Shown piece by piece: positions 10,381-21,263 of a DNA stretch of 64,000 nucleotides. Numbering within the stretch: position 1 is the first letter of the stretch; each line of letters begins with the position of its first letter. The notes under the pieces were generated by a model. It was not told where the DNA came from and did no database searches. It saw only the letters and a program-made list of their open reading frames with translations. Source of the DNA: Stratiolaelaps scimitus (taxonomy: Eukaryota > Arthropoda > Arachnida > Mesostigmata > Laelapidae); contig JABWDB010000002.1 of the NCBI GenBank assembly GCA_019614645.1, positions 21,689,501 through 21,753,500 on the forward strand. Direction: 5' to 3'. The translations under genes and the position numbers were made by a program.

Positions 10381-11076
10381 TTGGCCAATCGGCCCGTCCA
10401 ACCGGCGTTCGATCCCAAGGCGTTTTCGCTAGCCGTACCGATCCGAAGTCCGCTGCAGGCCCTCGTCTCTGCACCTCGTTCATCCGAGATCTATGTTCTA
10501 CCTCGTAGTGATCCCATAGTGCGGTTGGCGTCTGTTCGCCGCCTTCACCACCTCTCCCCTCGGCGGAGAACGACGAAAGCGAGCATCACGACTGCCATTA
10601 TCTCACAGTTTGACTCACTGACGTTCGTTGGGCGCATCGCGTTATCGTGTGAAGTTGCCAGCACCAACAGCAAGGCAGTGAATGGTCTGATCTCCATAGC
10701 GCCAACTCATCCAGAGCATGGGCACGGAACGATTACGGCGCCGATGTCGATGACGAAGCGGGGGACGGAGGAACTCCTCAGTGTAACGCTGTTCAAGTGT
10801 ATCCCCGCTTTCTCGCTAACGACGATGAGAATTATTAGTTGTAAAACTAGTGCGAGCACCGACAGTAGTACAGATACTGGGTGGATAGCTGAGCGTCAGC
10901 TAAGAGAAACAAAAAGTTTGACCACAACGATGTTGGGACCAAGATACCTCCTCCCCGCTGTGTGTGCCACTGTGTACGGTCTTAAGATGAACGTTTTGGC
11001 GGTGAATTGTCATGATTCAAATGCAAGACTCATGCGAAATATCATATTCTATAATCAATGCATGCTGTGGGATTGA
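10381..11076 (+). CDS. Longest open frame in the window, unknown
   Basis: 231 open codons on the plus strand, free of tandem repeats and with no competing minus-strand frame over most of its length. It has no ATG at the start. Internal methionines appear only in the second half (near PMSMTKRGTEELL). The composition is plausible but no domain, signal peptide or membrane segment is recognised. An overlapping frame near 10530-10620 (SPPSPPLPSAENDESEHHDC) has better GC3, which weakens this reading. A decayed element or chance are both possible. Confidence 0.2.
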   Translation: MANRPVQPAFDPKAFSLAVPIRSPLQALVSAPRSSEIYVLPRSDPIVRLASVRRLHHLSPRRRTTKASITTAIISQFDSLTFVGRIALSCEVASTNSKAVNGLISIAPTHPEHGHGTITAPMSMTKRGTEELLSVTLFKCIPAFSLTTMRIISCKTSASTDSSTDTGWIAERQLRETKSLTTTMLGPRYLLPAVCATVYGLKMNVLAVNCHDSNARLMRNIIFYNQCMLWD

Positions 11077-12889
11077 TTCTTGGGAGCGATGCCAGCGATT
11101 AGAATACTATTTTACACAATTTTTCGACGACAGTTTATCCAAAAGGCGTCATGTCGAAGGACAACTGATCAGGCAACGCTTTTCCTCTACTCGTTTTCGT
11201 TGGTCTTTGTCGGCAGACGTTCTGAGATAGGGGTTTCGCCGTCCTTCAGTTTCATGGTGAGGGTCAGACCTCGCCTCGAGGCCGGTACGCAGATACAACT
11301 AGTCTATTTGCGAGATCCGCAGAAGCAGCTAGAGAAGTAAAGTGAAATGTACTTAGGCCGGGGGGCTCACGTTTCACAATGGCCACCAATGGCCGGAGCT
11401 AAACATAAGCCCGCCTCGGCTAACTCAGTTCGCTCTTGACGAAGTTTGCTTGTCATCTGTCCAAGTGAAGCAATCCAACAATCATCCGAGATCATCACAC
11501 ACAACAATGGTCGACAACACGCCGATGTCGAGCTGACCAAACGGGCCAACGGGTTCGACAGCGGAGAGATCGACGCTGCGTCATCGAGATACTCGTGAAA
11601 TTTTCACGGGCGTCTGTGTTCGACCCACTCGAAGGAGAGACAAATCACCCGCTACCATGTGAAGTTAATTAACTTCTTAAATTTGACCGCGTTTTTTTCA
11701 TTGCTCAATATGCTACTACTTCTTTTTTTCAATGATTAGCAGATCCACACATCGGAACTGCTTCCCACGCCGAATTCATAACGAACTCGAGAGCAGCGTA
11801 ATTGATGTTCATTTTTCCAACCCTATGTGTCGTTGGACGCTTCCGCGGATGTGGTGACATTGATATGGATTTCGTAAAGGTTGATCTCTGGCGAAGACGT
11901 CTGCACGCTATGTACGACTTTTGCGAGCGCGTGTGTGCGCGTTTTTTTTTTTCTCTTATCCTTTGTCTGTATAACTTTCTCTCCTGTTGATCTACACCAT
12001 TGAAATGATAATGATATCAACACCAGAATAGATTCAGTTGATTGTTCGGTGTAAAGCTTTTGGTGCTGCGTCGGCTGTCGTTGCTGCCGCCACTGCCAAC
12101 TTCTCCTCCCAATGACGCTCCGATCTCTCCAGCTCCTCCGCTCACCTCACATCGGATCGTCCCGTCGAACGCTAATCATCGTCACAGGCTATTGTCATTG
12201 GCGTCGGTCGTATTGCCAGCGCCGTTGTGGTCCGCGTTGTCTCCCTGTATCGGCTGTTGTTGATGAGGACGCTTCAAACTCGTGGATGGTAGTGATGACG
12301 CTGCTGCTGATCTTTAGCAGGAGAGAGGGAAGCGGCCGCTTGCTGCTTGAGTAGCCACCTCATCCAGAAATGAGTGAGAGAGATTGGGAGAAGTTTCAAG
12401 TTAGTGAACGGGTGAGTTACCTGGCGAGCAACGAGTGCGTGTGTTGAGTTGCTGCTGCTGCTGCTACTGGTGGCGATTTAGCCTGCAGGGGGATAGGCAG
12501 ATAGACACACAGACAGATCGCTGCTGTTGCTGCTGCTACTGCTTCCATCTAATTTACATGACAAAGAAAGCGGCCAGAGACCGCGTGAGTGCCGGCGGCG
12601 TCGGCACAACTGCCCCAGCTAGAGCCACTACCGCCATCGTTACCACTATTTTGTCGCTACAACTTCAGAGGCTCCACCAGCAGTTACCAGTGAAACTATC
12701 GGCGGGTTTGCAGTAACCGACACTCGTCGGCGGCAACAGCATCAACAACATTGTTGAATCCCAGTGGGGCGGCGACAGCAGCAGTAGCAGCAGCGGCAGA
12801 AACAGTAACAACCACCAGATCAGTGCTAGCAGACGGAGCAACAATTTTACCATTACAGCCATCATCATCAACAACAACACATCATCTCA

Positions 12890-12985
12890 TCTGGCTGCTG
12901 CTGCTGCTGCAGCTGTTGTTGTTGTTGTTGTTGCCCCTGTTACTGCAGTTGTTGTTGTTGTTGTGATGGTGGTGGTGTTGGTGTT
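12890..12985. repeat. CTG then TTG triplet repeat
   Basis: CTG units pass into two blocks of TTG units and then GGT/GTT. It is translated as leucine on plus and glutamine or asparagine on minus, with no flanking coding evidence. Confidence 0.9.
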
Positions 12986-13070
12986 AGTCGAGCAGTTGTC
13001 GGCAGCGGCGGGGTTTGGTGTTTTGTGAAACTTCTGTCTTTGTCAAGGTCACAACTTGAATTCACTCGAC

Positions 13071-13098
13071 GGCGGCGGCGGCGGCGGCGGCGGCGGCG
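13071..13098. repeat. (GGC)9
   Basis: Nine uninterrupted GGC units preceded by cactcgac and followed by gacgac. Confidence 0.95.
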
Positions 13099-14232
13099 AC
13101 GACAACGGCAACGCCAGCAGCGACGATGACGGCTGATGGCTGGCTAACGCCTGCTGGTGGTGGTGGTGCTGCTGCCACGTCGAGTCCGATACAGACCCCT
13201 GTACCACTCACGACAAAGTTGCCCATAGCAGTTCGGCCCTTACACCACTTACACTACAACGACTAGTACAGTTTACTCACTCACTCACTGGCACCAGCGA
13301 CGCCACAAGAGAGGTACGCCGGTAGGCAGTCAGAGCCACCGCCGCCGCCGCCAGCACCGTGCTGAGCTGACATAGTAGAACCAGCAGTAGTAACTGAAGT
13401 TGCTGCTGGTGCTACAATATAGACAAGTCGCCTGTCTATCTGGAAACAGACCACCGAGACGAGCCGCCCAGGCAACAAACGCGATCAACCACCGCCGCCA
13501 CAACCATCAACAGCAGCAGCAGCATCACAAGCATCGCTACAGTTGTGGCCAATTGAGGAAGGTGGAAATGATGGTTGGGGTGTGTTGAGGGTGGGACAGC
13601 CTGGGGAGGAAGCTAATAGATAGATTGCTTTTACTGCGGAGGCCGTCCATATTCATCATCATATCCGTGATTCGACTGATCTGATTTGTCTGGCGCTGGT
13701 GGGAAACACGCTTAGCGAATACGACCTAGTGTGCACGTACCAATTGCAGAAGTCTGCGACAAATAATGGCAATGACAACAAGGGGGACACGAAGGGAAAC
13801 ACGAACATTGTGCGTGTTTTTTTTTTATCTAAATATATCGAGCATTATTATATTTTTGTGTTATTTAAGTTATTATTGTGTTCCTCCTCTATGGCATCAT
13901 AATTGCTCTGGAGCTGGAGCAGAACTGGATTAGGGTCGTGTATCGTATCTTCGCGCCTTCAATTGTTACATGTTCTTATCATTGCAATGACCATCATCGT
14001 CATCAGGGTTCAGCAGTATCCTTGAAGGTCGACAAATGGTCAACCCGTATCTTGGGGTCTCTCTCTCTCTCGGCAAGAACTACCTTGCCCAACTGCACAC
14101 CTACTGCCCTCTGCAAACGTACCCGGAGAGATATGATGGCATTATAATTAATTAACGGCAGCGACAGACAAATCACTGTCGCACAGTTTTCCTACCGAGT
14201 TTCACGTGTCATTATATTGCTATTGTATTTAC

Positions 14233-14273
14233 ATGTATGTATATATATATAAATATATATTTATATATATATT
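14233..14273. repeat. TA-rich imperfect repeat before an acceptor
   Basis: An alternating A/T tract immediately upstream of the pyrimidine tract of the 14296 acceptor. It may act as the AT-rich 3' part of the intron. Confidence 0.9.
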
Positions 14274-14295
14274 TGCTCTTGTTCCGTTCTTACAG

Positions 14296-14500
14296 TCGAG
14301 CCCGTCTGATGAAGATCCAAAAATGAAGCGGTCGGACAGTGTGGAGTCGCTCGGAGGTGCCGGAGCGGCCGTTGGGGCTACGGCAAAAGAGACCGACGCG
14401 ACGGCAACCCACGGCGGCGGCGGTGGCGTAGCATCGCCAGCACCCGCTCCACCGGCCCCTGTCCTCGCCAACGTTCCCGTTCAGCACGAGTCCGCAACAG
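14296..14500 (+). CDS. Best-supported internal exon; Ser/Ala/Pro-rich protein
   Basis: Plus strand. An acceptor with a pyrimidine tract (ttgctcttgttccgttcttacag, end 14295) and a donor, caacag then gtaagt, both near consensus, bound 205 nt. The exon starts in phase 0 and ends in phase 1. It encodes SSPSDEDPKMKRSDSVESLG, then an Ala/Gly/Thr linker with GGGGG, then SPAPAPPAPVLANVPVQHES. Codons are strongly GC3-rich compared with the flanking DNA. The acidic-basic-serine start (DEDPKMKRSDS) looks like a phosphorylatable, disordered linker of a signalling, channel or RNA-binding protein. This is inference; the gene is not recognised. Candidate partners by phase are 5094-5142 upstream and 33351-33431 downstream. 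Confidence 0.6.
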
Positions 14501-17500
14501 GTAAGTTGCCGGAAATTTCGGAGTTGAATCGTCAATCGGTTAACACTCGGCAGCATGCAATCAGCTGCGCCAGGACACTGGTAGAAAATATATCCGGGGA
14601 GAATCTATAAAGAGCAATTAACCTCGGTGTGAAGTGGCTGCCGCAGTATGTTGCCATCATTCCCTGACTAGCTAGCTAGTTAGATGGTCGACAGCGCCCA
14701 TGGATAATGACGTGGTGGTCGGACGCTACTCGGCTTTGGTGTCGCTCCGAGCCAGCCAGTTGCTCGAGACGTCGATGCTGACGAGTAGAGAAATGGCGTT
14801 CGGACTGTGGTCACGTAATTAGTCAGCTAAAGTCGTCGTCCATAGATCTACCGGTGTAACGTTGACTGGCAACCGCAGCCTTTCGCACATCCTATATCCT
14901 GCTCGACTGGAATTAGAAAACACAATGTAGCAAAAATCAGAGCCCGAGCGATGTCGCCTTGTTTCCGCCACACTCACCGACATCGACGAACACATTTACA
15001 CGACTTGTTGTCACGTTACCGTTAGACGAAAGATTACGTGGAACCCAACCGATATCCAACACAAACAGATCAAATACATTGAGCCCATCCTTTTACGGCG
15101 GCATGTCTCTAGTTCGTCATTCTTCCAGCACACCCATAGAGCTTTGACTGATTTTTCATCGTTTGTGTAACGCCAATATTTATATATATATATACGATAT
15201 AACATAGGAATTGGAGTATTTCGAATTGGAGGAAAGTTCCCGTTAAAGAATGCGTTCTCCAGCCTCTCACCCGCATTAACGTTAGGCGAATATGGAAAAT
15301 TATATTATTGACGTGCCATTTCATAGTTAAACCACGCAGCAGTTTTATGGCTGGTGCCCTTGCTGGTTTCGCCCGTTGGTTCCGCTTGGTTCTAGCTGTC
15401 CATCGCCTATCCAGTCAATCAACTAGGCTGTACTTTGCGAAGAGGATCGACTGATGTCTCGTCGTGGTCATGCTGCTGCTGCCGCCGCCGCTCTGGTCGT
15501 CAGTCAAAATGGACAAACATCGTCGGTTTCCAATCGCAGCGCAACCGTTGGCGCTCTCGTTTGTTCATTCTCTCTCTCTTTCTCGCTGTCTTTCGCCTTT
15601 GCGCCATTGGCAGATAGGCCGGAGATCACGAAGTCGTAATGCGCGCGATAATAAGTATATCTATCTATATAGATTATAGGATGATAAAAAGGATAGGATT
15701 TAAGCCCACCATCCTGAGAGGCTGGTTGGCTGTCGGCTCTCCGCTTGGCGGCCGCCGCCGCCTCCGCCGCCGCCGGCGTTCTCCTTCTCGTCGCGTCGAC
15801 CCTACGCGGCATTCACCGCGAATGCATGTATGTATGTGTTTTAGTTGCTCGGTTACGGCGCTGTTTGCTGGCGCCTCCGCCGTCGGGCTTGATCTTATTG
15901 TCAACGTTTAAGATCGTCTACGATCAAGCCAATGTGGTTGGAGGTAGTTTCTTCTCCACTCTATCTTTACCCACCGTGCGCGCACACACACACACACTTA
16001 CCACCTTCGTCATTGACAGCCGCATGGTCACAGCCTCTGCCGTGGCTAACAGACAGACAGATATGGATACAAACTCTTGAATCTGTCACATTGGACATTC
16101 ACGGTGCGCATTAGATTCCTGCCTATTCACAGTTAGCCGATGAACAGCGGCGTGACGCAAAACTGTAAACGGCGACAGGGAGCGGCGCAGAGGGATATTC
16201 GAATAGCACCAGCAGCAGGCCAATGTATAGAACAGGGGTGGCCAGGACGTCGGACCCGGGACGGGGAGAGAATGAAAAGGCGACATCCCCTCGTTGTTGC
16301 CGTCGTCGTCGTCGGCGTCGTCAAGAGGACAGCACGCTGAAAGGAGCTGCATGCGCGCTCGTGAGTTTGCGCTTCGTGGGTATCTTTTAGGCTGGGACTC
16401 CTGCGGCAATGGTCACAGCAGCAGGAGTAGCACAGAATTATGATCATCATCATCATCCTTTAGTAGACAGATACGTACAGAGCGATTACGTCGGTGACGA
16501 CGACGACGACGCGGCCACTCCTCTGGCTATAGGCTAAGACTACAAGAACTAAGACATCTGCTCACGCACAATAACACTTGAGGCTTCCTCAAAGTGGAAA
16601 GGCAGCAAGCACATAATAGCACAGGACAGCACAGTATCGCGGCAGTGGCGGCGGTGGCAGAGATCACGAAGTGGCGGAGACCGAGGATCATCGTCGTCGT
16701 CAATGGCCGAGATTAGCAGTGGCCGTCAACTCGCCGTTGGGTTAGATCGACGTGCGTAAGTAAACCCACTAGAACAAAGTAAAGAAACAAACGAAGGAAG
16801 GAAGGAAGCAGCCAAGGAAAGACAATGAGAGGTCGAAACTGGTTGAGAGACATCACCATAGGGAGAGAGAGAGAGAGCTTGCTTGTCTAAACGTAACAGC
16901 TCAAACAAGCAGTGTGTCTGCTCTCCGACTGGCCACGCCGCTCCCCCTATTCCCGTTTGCGGTTGCATGCGATACAAATTCAAATTCAAACAAATGTTTA
17001 TTGACGGAACTGCTATATACATGCTTAAGTTCTCGTAAAAATAATAGTTAAAAGAATTATTGCAACGTATATTTTATATATAAAGGGTACACATCATCAT
17101 CTGCTTAACACCAGTCAGTGTTCACCCGCATTGAATAACAGTAGTGAATACAGACAAATAGGGAGCTGGTATAAGACGGAGAGAAAGGGAGAGAGAGAGA
17201 TAAAGAGAGAGGAAGTCTGTGTGCGTTTAGTAGGTTAATCGTGGCAGATGCGACGATGGATATCAGCCGTACCAATAGATCTCTAGCGTTCTCATCAACC
17301 TGACAACACACGAATAATCACACACACACACACAACCTTTAGGAGGGGTCGCGTCATTTGTTGTTTAGCTTCATCGTTTATCCTTTTTAACCTTGGTTCA
17401 GGTCCGTCGCCGCTCGCAGTCCTTGCTCTTGTCGTCTTGCCACCTACTGTAACCTTCAGCGATGGCCAGCAATCTGTGATAGTAACAATAATAATAATAA

Positions 17501-18013
17501 TAATCGTTTGTAGTAACTCAGACTATTATCATTAGACACTTTTTACACGAATAGTTCCGCTTAAAGGGGAACCAGGCAACTGGCGCTGCGTGCGGAGCCA
17601 AGGGCCGAAGCAGACGATTAGGATACAATGGTCAAGAACTTCCGTTATTGTTTTATCGCAACGATTAGACCGTGACCCGATTAGACCTATCGACCGTGCC
17701 CCACCACCCAACTCGACCTGTCGTGTTATATATCTCATTACTGTATATATATATCAGCAAATATAACAGACGGGACCTGAATATATACGCCAGCTGTACG
17801 TCGGCGTTTGTCGGTAAACCCCGCATGGAATAGATTGTTATGACGGACTGTTATGACGGCGATTGTCATCGATACGCGCCTGTGTGTGTCTGGGCTTCGT
17901 CTATGCAACTGAGGAAAATACGATTTGTCTGCTATCCTCCGGCCTTCGAAGGTCTCATGACTCGAACGTCCTGAACGCATAGGGACACTGTCGGAATCTT
18001 CTTCAGCACTTAC
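14501..18013. other. Intron-like DNA
   Basis: Little beyond repeats: TA runs near 15180, CA near 15983-15997, GAC near 16496-16511, GA near 16862-16878 and 17188-17205, CA near 17321-17333, AAT near 17488-17503. A strong plus-strand acceptor, ttaaccttggttcag, ends at 17401, but the sequence after it has no clear donor. Confidence 0.5.
16002..16025 (-). CDS. Possible tiny start exon (MRLSMTKV)
   Basis: Minus strand. ATG at 16025 (A at -3), eight codons, then gaaggtg followed by gtaagt. The donor runs directly into a GT repeat, so the match may be a by-product of that repeat. Confidence 0.12.
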
Positions 18014-18100
18014 TGGCACGGTGCTCCATTCACCTCGGCTATGACGACAACCACTTCGAAGCCGACTTTTGTTTGGCGGAGCGAATTGGATGACTTCCAC
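18014..18100 (-). CDS. Candidate 29-codon exon
   Basis: Minus strand. The acceptor gacagctattacaacag ends at 18101 and the donor is ccgtgcca then gtaagt. The 87 nt are phase 0 at both ends and read VEVIQFAPPNKSRLRSGCRH then SRGEWSTVP. The frame stays open beyond the donor, which weakens the case. Product unknown. Confidence 0.2.
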
Positions 18101-18723
18101 CTGTTGTAATAGCTGTCGGCCGCGGTCGGCTGTGGTGGCGGCGGCTCATGTCGTCTGTCCATTTTTGTGCTCCCTCCCTCTCTCTATCTCTCGCACGCGC
18201 GCGCCCTCGATGATTTCTTAACGGAGAAATCTCGACAACGAATATACTCCAGTGCTGCAAAACGCTGTTCGGCGATAACAGCGTTTGCCAGCGGCGGCTA
18301 CAGCGCCGCCGTTGACACGGCAGTCCCGTGGATCGTCGTGCAGCGAAGAGATCGTTTCTTCGAGCCGTTGTCTTAAGGAATGTTCCACAGCTAGAACTAC
18401 TTAGTTTCCGTTCGAGCGGCGACGAGTTGAGCTGCCCTAGTGGTCAGTAGATCGGGATCAACAGATCGAGATCGTCTGTAGTCAACGGCTGTTGACACTG
18501 ACTACCATTGATCTCCAACGATTGCTATTTTCTTTAGATTGTCATTCTGCATATATATGCCCATCGAGGATCCCTATAAATTTTCTTCTCGCGCTCTCTC
18601 TCTCTCTCTCGCACTCCCTTTCTTTCATTCGCTATTGCCAGAGTTGGCAGAGGAGTGCGGCGTGAGCACGGGGGAGCGGCGACAACGATTTTCGTAGACT
18701 TTAGCCTTTGTTGGTTTTCTTAG

Positions 18724-18957
18724 TCTATTCCAATCAGCTAAACGCGACAGCAGCTGCCACACTGCTGTGCTACGGCAGTCTCCTCGCGATACCGAACGAG
18801 TGCCAACAAACTCGTCCACCCAACGAAATCGCCAGACTGGGTGAAGTACTTGAACAAAAAAGAGATCTCCCCATCCCGAGGAAAAGCCTTCCCCGTCAAG
18901 CCTCTGCTGCGCTTAGCTGCGAGCTGGCGAGCGAGAAAGCGCGCCAATGGCCCAATG
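18724..18957 (+). CDS. Candidate exon followed by a 51-nt intron
   Basis: Plus strand. The acceptor cctttgttggttttcttag ends at 18723; the donor is cccaatg then gtaaag. The frame reads NATAAATLLCYGSLLAIPNE, continues through IARLGEVLEQKRDLPIPRK and reaches SEKARQWPNG. It then continues after a 51-nt candidate intron (18958-19008) into 19009. Codon use is even and repeat-free. The minus strand is also open here for 78 codons. Function unknown. Confidence 0.25.
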
Positions 18958-19008
18958 GTAAAGTGCTGAGACAAATCAGCTAAATTTTCCTTTCTTTCTT
19001 CTAAGCAG

Positions 19009-19043
19009 GTCCACTACCTGCCCCTCATCTCAAGGATTGTTAG
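19009..19043 (+). CDS. Candidate terminal exon
   Basis: A very strong acceptor, cctttctttcttctaagcag, ends at 19008. Joined in phase to 18724-18957 it adds PLPAPHLKDC and a TAG. The long uninterrupted pyrimidine tract is the main support. Confidence 0.22.
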
Positions 19044-20936
19044 GCCACGATAGCAAATGCCCGATCGATCGATTGATCGTCGAAGCAAGCGGGGCACCAT
19101 CGTCATAACAGGACGATTGATCGATTCGATGTGCGTGGGATCGCCGTGTGGATGGCGAGACCCAGCCTAGTTCTATAGGCCAGAGTTAGGGCGGTCAACA
19201 GGGAGGCAAGCATCGAGACAATAGCTCTTCGCACTAATACTGCGGGCGCCGCTACAGCTGCGGCGGCGACGGCGGCTGCTGCGATTGACTCCGATGTTGA
19301 TGCTTGTTGTAGGCGGCTGTCGCGGGTGGCTACGGCCCCTCACGCCGCTGCCGGCACCATCATGAAATGAATACGGCAAAAGGCACTTCTTAACGACGGA
19401 CACGGGTCCTTCCAGCAGCTACGGATGGATTCGATGGTGCTGATATCCGATATATCCTTCTTGTTACCTTTATACGGCGTCTGGCCATGTAGCAGTGTTA
19501 CTGTTGCGATTGAGCTGTGACTGCCGCTGCTGCTGTTTGTGCCGTTGATGGTGATGATGTTGTCCAACAAGGCTCGTATAGCCCGGCCGTCTCTGCTGGA
19601 CGGTCCCACCGCGCGCGGCGTCTCACCGCGTCATTCAAACCACTCAAGTTGCCACAATCCCAGCGAATCTATTACAGCTAACCGGCTCGCCGTGGCGTGT
19701 CTACCCGGCCAGCAGTAATGTCTAAGTGTAATGCTAATACAGACGATCATTCGTAACGTTAGCAAGCAATCCCTGAAGACCAGCCATTACCAATGTCGAT
19801 GATGATACGATGTATGGGTGTATATGAGTGTGTTTTGTCTTCGATTAAAAACGTTGCTGTCGATGACGATTATAAGAAGAAACGTCGGAAACCGCCATAC
19901 GTCGAAAGCGACAGCATCATTATCACCATCGAGCAATTACTCGAGCTCTCAGTAGCTAGTCCAAGATATTTTAATTAAATGCGGGGAGATCGCTTAACCG
20001 ATCATTATAAAGGTATCCGTCACCATTGGCTAGTCCTACCATTATCGTGAGTAGTGGGAGTCAGTGGGAGCCACTATGTCGTCCTAATGCATCTTTTGAG
20101 ACATCATCATTTTGAATTGATCAACACGATTAATGCCAGCGAGTTCACCAAGCATCCAGTAAGCATCGTCCACTAGTATGAATGGTTGGGTATAATATAT
20201 ATATATATATATAGGAAAATGTCGAGTTCGAGACCAAAACCCACCTTCCTAAATCCGACTCGTGCTCCTCTCGCCCATATTGAACATGGCGCTGGCCGTT
20301 GACAGCCTTAAGAAGGTAGTTGTTTTAATCTGGCCGTGGAGGCAGTTAGCACGCAGCGCGGTCGAGAGTACGATCAATGGCCACACGCACGTGGTGGCGA
20401 CTAAAGGTTAGTCTGACGGCATCGTTTAACGTCCGAGTGGTCTATAGTGGTCATCCGCTAAACTCATATGGTCTGCTTCATATCCTGCTCGTCAATGGCT
20501 GCTGCCCGTTAAGCTAATCTCACCTCAAACAATATAACAGAAGGCCCGATTTCTCCTTGGCATTCATCTGTTGCGATCCTGTCGTTCGCCTTCATACTCG
20601 TCACAGCCTGCGACTAGCTCCGTCTTCTGGACAGAATACGTAGCAGCGAGTGCCCTGCAATAGCGAGTTAGACTTCACACCCTGAAACCTTATCGGATTC
20701 GGCCGGCTCCTCATCGTTGATACAAACTCGAAAAGCCACAATAAGCTAAGCGAACGAGCGAGTGGACTCCGCGGACCTGACGGATGAGTTGTTCAGCGGC
20801 GTTGCGGCCTATCGATAGCTACCACCACTAGAAGATAGTTTGACAGAAGCAGAAGAACTAGCAACAGCCGTCTCGGCAGTTGTAGTTGCAGTAGTAGCCG
20901 AGCTTCTCGAGATCAGCCCCATCATAGCGTGGTTCT
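19044..20936. other. No gene seen
   Basis: Mixed sequence with a clustered GATCGATT motif near 19062-19120 and an (AT)9 tract at 20195-20212. Open frames are short and unsupported. Confidence 0.5.
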
Positions 20937-21263
20937 GTGAAGACTGCCGTTGTGTATGGCTGGCTTATAGGCCATGGCTGTATCGTTAGCAACGACCCAG
21001 TGGCGCAATTACAGCTCTTTTTCTGGTGCCCACTTCTCGAGTGTGATCCCCGCCTATGCGTGTATAAGAGCCCTGGGAAGCAAGCGGGGCGCTGGGACTT
21101 GCGTGCGGTCCGTTCCATCGAGGCGTTCGGTCGGACGGATGCGCTCACTGTTATCATATTCTATGAAACGACACCTCGTGCGTCTTCGCAACTCGGCGTA
21201 CTCTCACCGATCGGGTCGATGAGATGCTCCATGGGTTGGGCACTTTTAGCCAGGTCGCGTTAG
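20937..21263 (+). CDS. Open frame, weak
   Basis: 108 codons on plus with repeat-free text (for example LECDPRLCVYKSPGKQAGRW then DLRAVRSIEAFGRTDALTVI). The alternation of aromatic, basic and hydrophobic residues resembles a beta-rich domain, but I can name no family. A second plus frame (20974-21222) and a minus frame (20858-21157) overlap it. No clean splice pair was found. Confidence 0.18.
   Translation: MKTAVVYGWLIGHGCIVSNDPVAQLQLFFWCPLLECDPRLCVYKSPGKQAGRWDLRAVRSIEAFGRTDALTVIIFYETTPRASSQLGVLSPIGSMRCSMGWALLARSR

Larger units (their letters stand above)
11077..14295. other. Non-coding stretch with triplet repeats
   Basis: No supportable exon. It contains CTG/TTG runs (12440-12470, 12515-12545, 12890-12985), GGC units at 13071-13098 and many short CAG/ACC triplets. 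Open frames of 60-93 codons follow these repeats. Confidence 0.5.
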
